Positions 15,122 to 17,122 of a stretch of 17,122 nucleotides of DNA are shown piece by piece; the stretch's first letter is position 1; each line of letters begins with the position of its first letter. Origin of the DNA: CAYLNH01 sp964384625 (GTDB lineage: Bacteria > Verrucomicrobiota > Lentisphaeria > JABSQK01); contig CAYLNH010000149.1 in NCBI GenBank assembly GCA_964384625.1, forward strand, positions 1 to 17,122, in the 5' to 3' direction. Under the pieces are notes generated by a model. That model searched no databases, was not told the DNA's origin, and saw nothing but the letters and a program-made list of their open reading frames with translations. The translations under genes and the position numbers were made by a program.

Positions 15122-16519
15122 CTATTCGACGAGCTTGATCCGGCGCCAACGGCCGGTGCGATAGCGGGCGTAGAACACCAGCCCGATGACCCAGATCAAG
15201 GTTACCGCCGTCAGCCAGGCCGGTCTGGGCGGCGCCCCGAAGACCTTTACCATCGGAAAGACCACGCCCACCAGCAACCAGTGCGTACTCACGGACAGGC
15301 ACATCGTCGCAAACGTATCGCCCGCGCCGCGCAGCGCCCCGCTGAAAACGATCCCGACCGCATCGGCAAAGATATAGATACTCACGAGCCGCACCATGAA
15401 GACGGCCAGCGGCAACGCCTGTCGAAAGGTCTCCATTGCCTCCCGGGTCTGCCCGTCTCCGGGCTTCGGTTCGAAGATGCCGACCAAAACACCGGGCAAC
15501 GTCACGAAGGTCACCAGCACGATCAGCGAGTAGATGGTGGCCAGTTTCAGCGCGGACATGGTGGCGCGATGTGCGGTGTCCGGCTGCTTCGCCCCCATGT
15601 AGCGCCCGACCAGACTGGTCACGCCGATATTGACCCCGATCAACGGGATAAACGAGACCATGTCCCAGTTGAACGCGATGGTCACGGCGGCGGCAACGGC
15701 AACGCCATAGGAATGAAACGCCATGACCAGCAGATTGAACGCGGTCAGGTTCAGGAAGAACTCCAGGCCGGCCGGATAGCCGAAGCGCAGCAACGACATC
15801 ATCATGTCCCGATCGAACCGCAGTCCGCCGAGGACATCATACATCTCGCGATTGTACCGGCTGAAGTAGGCCCCGGCCACAACGAGGAGCCCGGCGAAAC
15901 TGCCGATGATCGTACCGCAGGCAGCCCCTTTGATGCCGAGTTGGGGAAACCCGAGTTTGCCGAAGATCAGGACGTAGTTGAAGAAAACATTCACGGCCAT
16001 CGCCGCAACCGCCGACAGCATGATGATCCGCGTCCGCCCGATGCCGCTAAAGAATGAACTGATGCTGCTGCGCAGCAGGGCCAACACCGAGCCGAACATC
16101 AGAATCGTGAAATAGCTCCGCTGCGGGTGCAGTTGTTTGTCGGCGACGCCAACGGCTGCAAACAGCCAGTTGCCGACGGGGATGCAGGCGAGAACCAGCG
16201 GCACGGCGGCGACCGCAACGATCATCGCCTGGGTTACGGCTGCCGGACAACGCTTCGGCCGACCGGCGCCGAGGTGTTGCGCCACCAGCGCATTGGTATA
16301 GCCGGTGATCCCCAGAAAGAACGTCATGAACATGAAACTCGACAACCCGCCGCCCATGGCCGCGCTCATGTTCTCCGGCCCGAGCTTTGCCAGGAAGAGC
16401 CGGTCGGTGAACATCATGAAGGTCTCACAGGCGTTCGAGACGAACAACGGCAACGCGATGGCGAGCAGTTCGGCAACGCCGCCGGGGCCCTTCCAATGTC
16501 GATCGAGCAGGTTGGTCAT
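15122..16519 (-). CDS. MATE-family multidrug/toxin efflux transporter
   Basis: A 465-residue polytopic membrane protein starting MTNLLDRHWKGPGGVAELLA, close to the usual MATE length. It has about 12 hydrophobic spans in two homologous halves. The first half begins AIALPLFVSNACETFMMFTD followed by RLFLAKLGPENMSAAMGGG, and then GYTNALVAQHLGAGRPKRC. The second half repeats this as YPAGLEFFLNLTAFNLLVMAF, VSFIPLIGVNIGVTSLVGRY and MGAKQPDTAHRA. MATE proteins export cationic drugs or metabolites using Na+ or H+ gradients; the substrate here is unknown. The start is set at ATG 16519 because the longer frame (to 16603) adds a polar, Arg-rich extension unlike the family. No clear ribosome binding site precedes either start. 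It is transcribed toward the ATPase region and is apparently a single-gene unit. Confidence 0.92.
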   Translation of the reverse strand: MTNLLDRHWKGPGGVAELLAIALPLFVSNACETFMMFTDRLFLAKLGPENMSAAMGGGLSSFMFMTFFLGITGYTNALVAQHLGAGRPKRCPAAVTQAMIVAVAAVPLVLACIPVGNWLFAAVGVADKQLHPQRSYFTILMFGSVLALLRSSISSFFSGIGRTRIIMLSAVAAMAVNVFFNYVLIFGKLGFPQLGIKGAACGTIIGSFAGLLVVAGAYFSRYNREMYDVLGGLRFDRDMMMSLLRFGYPAGLEFFLNLTAFNLLVMAFHSYGVAVAAAVTIAFNWDMVSFIPLIGVNIGVTSLVGRYMGAKQPDTAHRATMSALKLATIYSLIVLVTFVTLPGVLVGIFEPKPGDGQTREAMETFRQALPLAVFMVRLVSIYIFADAVGIVFSGALRGAGDTFATMCLSVSTHWLLVGVVFPMVKVFGAPPRPAWLTAVTLIWVIGLVFYARYRTGRWRRIKLVE

Positions 16520-16731
16520 GATGCGGCAGCGGTTCGTGGCGGGATGGAGACTGCGAGCCGGAGAACGGGTGTTCCGCTCCTGCCTGACTCGCGCCGGTGA
16601 CACACAAGGCCGCTCAACAGATCACCATTTCGCTGATCTGCAAACGCCTGCGGAGCTTCCGGAGCACGCCGTGTGGCACTGTCTCCTGAACACCACGCAC
16701 AATTCACTCCCGGTGAGTCCCAATACTTCGG

Positions 16732-16885
16732 AAACCGTTAAGCTTATGCTCACATGAGGCCTTAATTCGGCCCTTCAGGCCTGTGTTTCAGGATCAACCC
16801 ACGACCCGGGCCAGCAGCCCGGGCTATATCAATGCCGGCCCTTTGGGCCTCAGGACACCGCTCTTAAGGCTAAGCTTAACGGTTT
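16732..16885. mobile_element. 154-bp MITE/REP-like element with perfect 15-bp terminal inverted repeats
   Basis: AAACCGTTAAGCTTA at 16732-16746 is the exact reverse complement of TAAGCTTAACGGTTT at 16871-16885. Inside are CCCGGGC-CAGCA-GCCCGGG (16805-16823), GGCCC-TTT-GGGCC (16837-16849) and a related GGCC-CTTCA-GGCC (16769-16781). The last two sit in similar contexts (CGGCCCTT..GGCCT, then CAGGA), suggesting an internal duplication. There is no coding sequence. The segment 16520-16731 between this and the transporter start shows no gene; it should hold the transporter promoter. Confidence 0.6.
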
Positions 16886-16909
16886 CATACTTCGCGACTG
16901 ATCTCTCCC

Positions 16910-16993
16910 GTAATGCGTCAGTGACGGGGAGTAGCGTCTGCTGGCGGCAGGAGAGCAGCACGCGGGGGCCACTCCCCGTGACTGACGCATTAC
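16910..16993. repeat. 84-nt long inverted repeat (23-bp arms, one mismatch)
   Basis: The left arm (16910-16932) begins GTAATGCGTCAGTGACGGGG. The right arm (16971-16993), ACTCCCCGTGACTGACGCAT then TAC, is its reverse complement at 22 of 23 positions. The 38-nt centre contains a further short dyad (CTGCT with AGCAG). There is no T-tract. It could be a cruciform-forming site, a mobile-element remnant or a transcription barrier. Confidence 0.8.
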
Positions 16994-17026
16994 CTCTCTC
17001 CCCGGGGCGCATGTCAGTTCTGCAGG

Positions 17027-17122
17027 TCATCCCTTCGTGTTGTGGCAAGAGCCGCACCATAGCGCCAGAACGTTCGCCAGTCCAGCCACCGGCGGGCTTG
17101 TGGGCGTATGCGATGTCTGTTG
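17027..17122 (-). CDS. Possible gene end entering from the right edge (31 codons, CxxCH motif)
   Basis: From the right edge the minus-strand frame is open for 31 codons to a TGA at 17027. It reads …PPVAGLANVLALWCGSCHNT-KG. It contains one CGSCH, which fits the c-type heme signature CxxCH, after a hydrophobic stretch. The fragment is too short to judge, and other frames here are also open. Treat it as a low-confidence hint of a truncated or partial gene. Confidence 0.15.
   Translation of the reverse strand, partial: QQTSHTPTSPPVAGLANVLALWCGSCHNTKG

Noticed and set aside
15071..16057. 328-codon + strand frame opposite the transporter
   Set aside because: The minus-strand MATE protein is unambiguous; the + frame is a polar, Q/H/R-rich antisense product.
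16824..17060. 78-codon minus-strand frame
   Set aside because: It runs through the long inverted repeat and part of the 154-bp element, which explain the sequence without coding.

Overview
The window looks like chromosomal DNA of a GC-rich bacterium of the PVC group, most likely Lentisphaerae or Kiritimatiellae. This is an inference from gene content. It rests on two consecutive pseudopilin-like genes with the FTLIELL leader core and a C-terminal DG motif, giant secreted FlgD-Ig / beta-propeller / PA14 / CBM proteins, and many palindromic intergenic repeats. No rRNA, tRNA or CRISPR array was seen.

Left part (1-9072, all + strand): three large cell-surface or exported proteins. The first (2-1366) is probably only the C-terminal part of a gene that begins outside the window. 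The second (1388-5098) has an N-terminal membrane anchor, an acidic tandem-repeat linker, a FlgD-like Ig domain, a propeller, a PA14 domain and a CBM6-like domain. The third (5224-9072) has a signal peptide, a CBM9/DOMON-like domain, a FlgD-like Ig domain, a propeller and a second CBM9-like domain. The second and third are paralogous through the Ig-propeller core, and both carry an EF-hand-like calcium loop in it. They probably bind carbohydrate or another extracellular polymer.

Middle (9073-11036): a hairpin-rich intergenic repeat cluster, then two pseudopilin-like proteins. A GspE/PilB-type assembly ATPase lies at 12542-14569, followed by a 57-residue single-span membrane protein at 14743-14916. 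These suggest a type II secretion or type IV pilus-like machine, perhaps linked to display of the large surface proteins.

Between the pseudopilins and the ATPase (11078-12415) is an accessory patch. It holds an intact MazF/PemK-type toxin on the minus strand and an upstream ribbon-helix-helix antitoxin gene split by a frameshift. Next to them is a 258-bp MITE-like element with terminal inverted repeats and a three-armed (cloverleaf-like) folding potential. A small unknown protein follows, and its stop codon falls in a further copy of the element's terminus.

Right part (14917-17122): a MATE-family efflux transporter on the minus strand, then about 600 bp of non-coding DNA. That DNA contains a 154-bp element with perfect 15-bp terminal inverted repeats around REP-like hairpins, and an 84-nt long inverted repeat. 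A possible gene end enters from the right edge.
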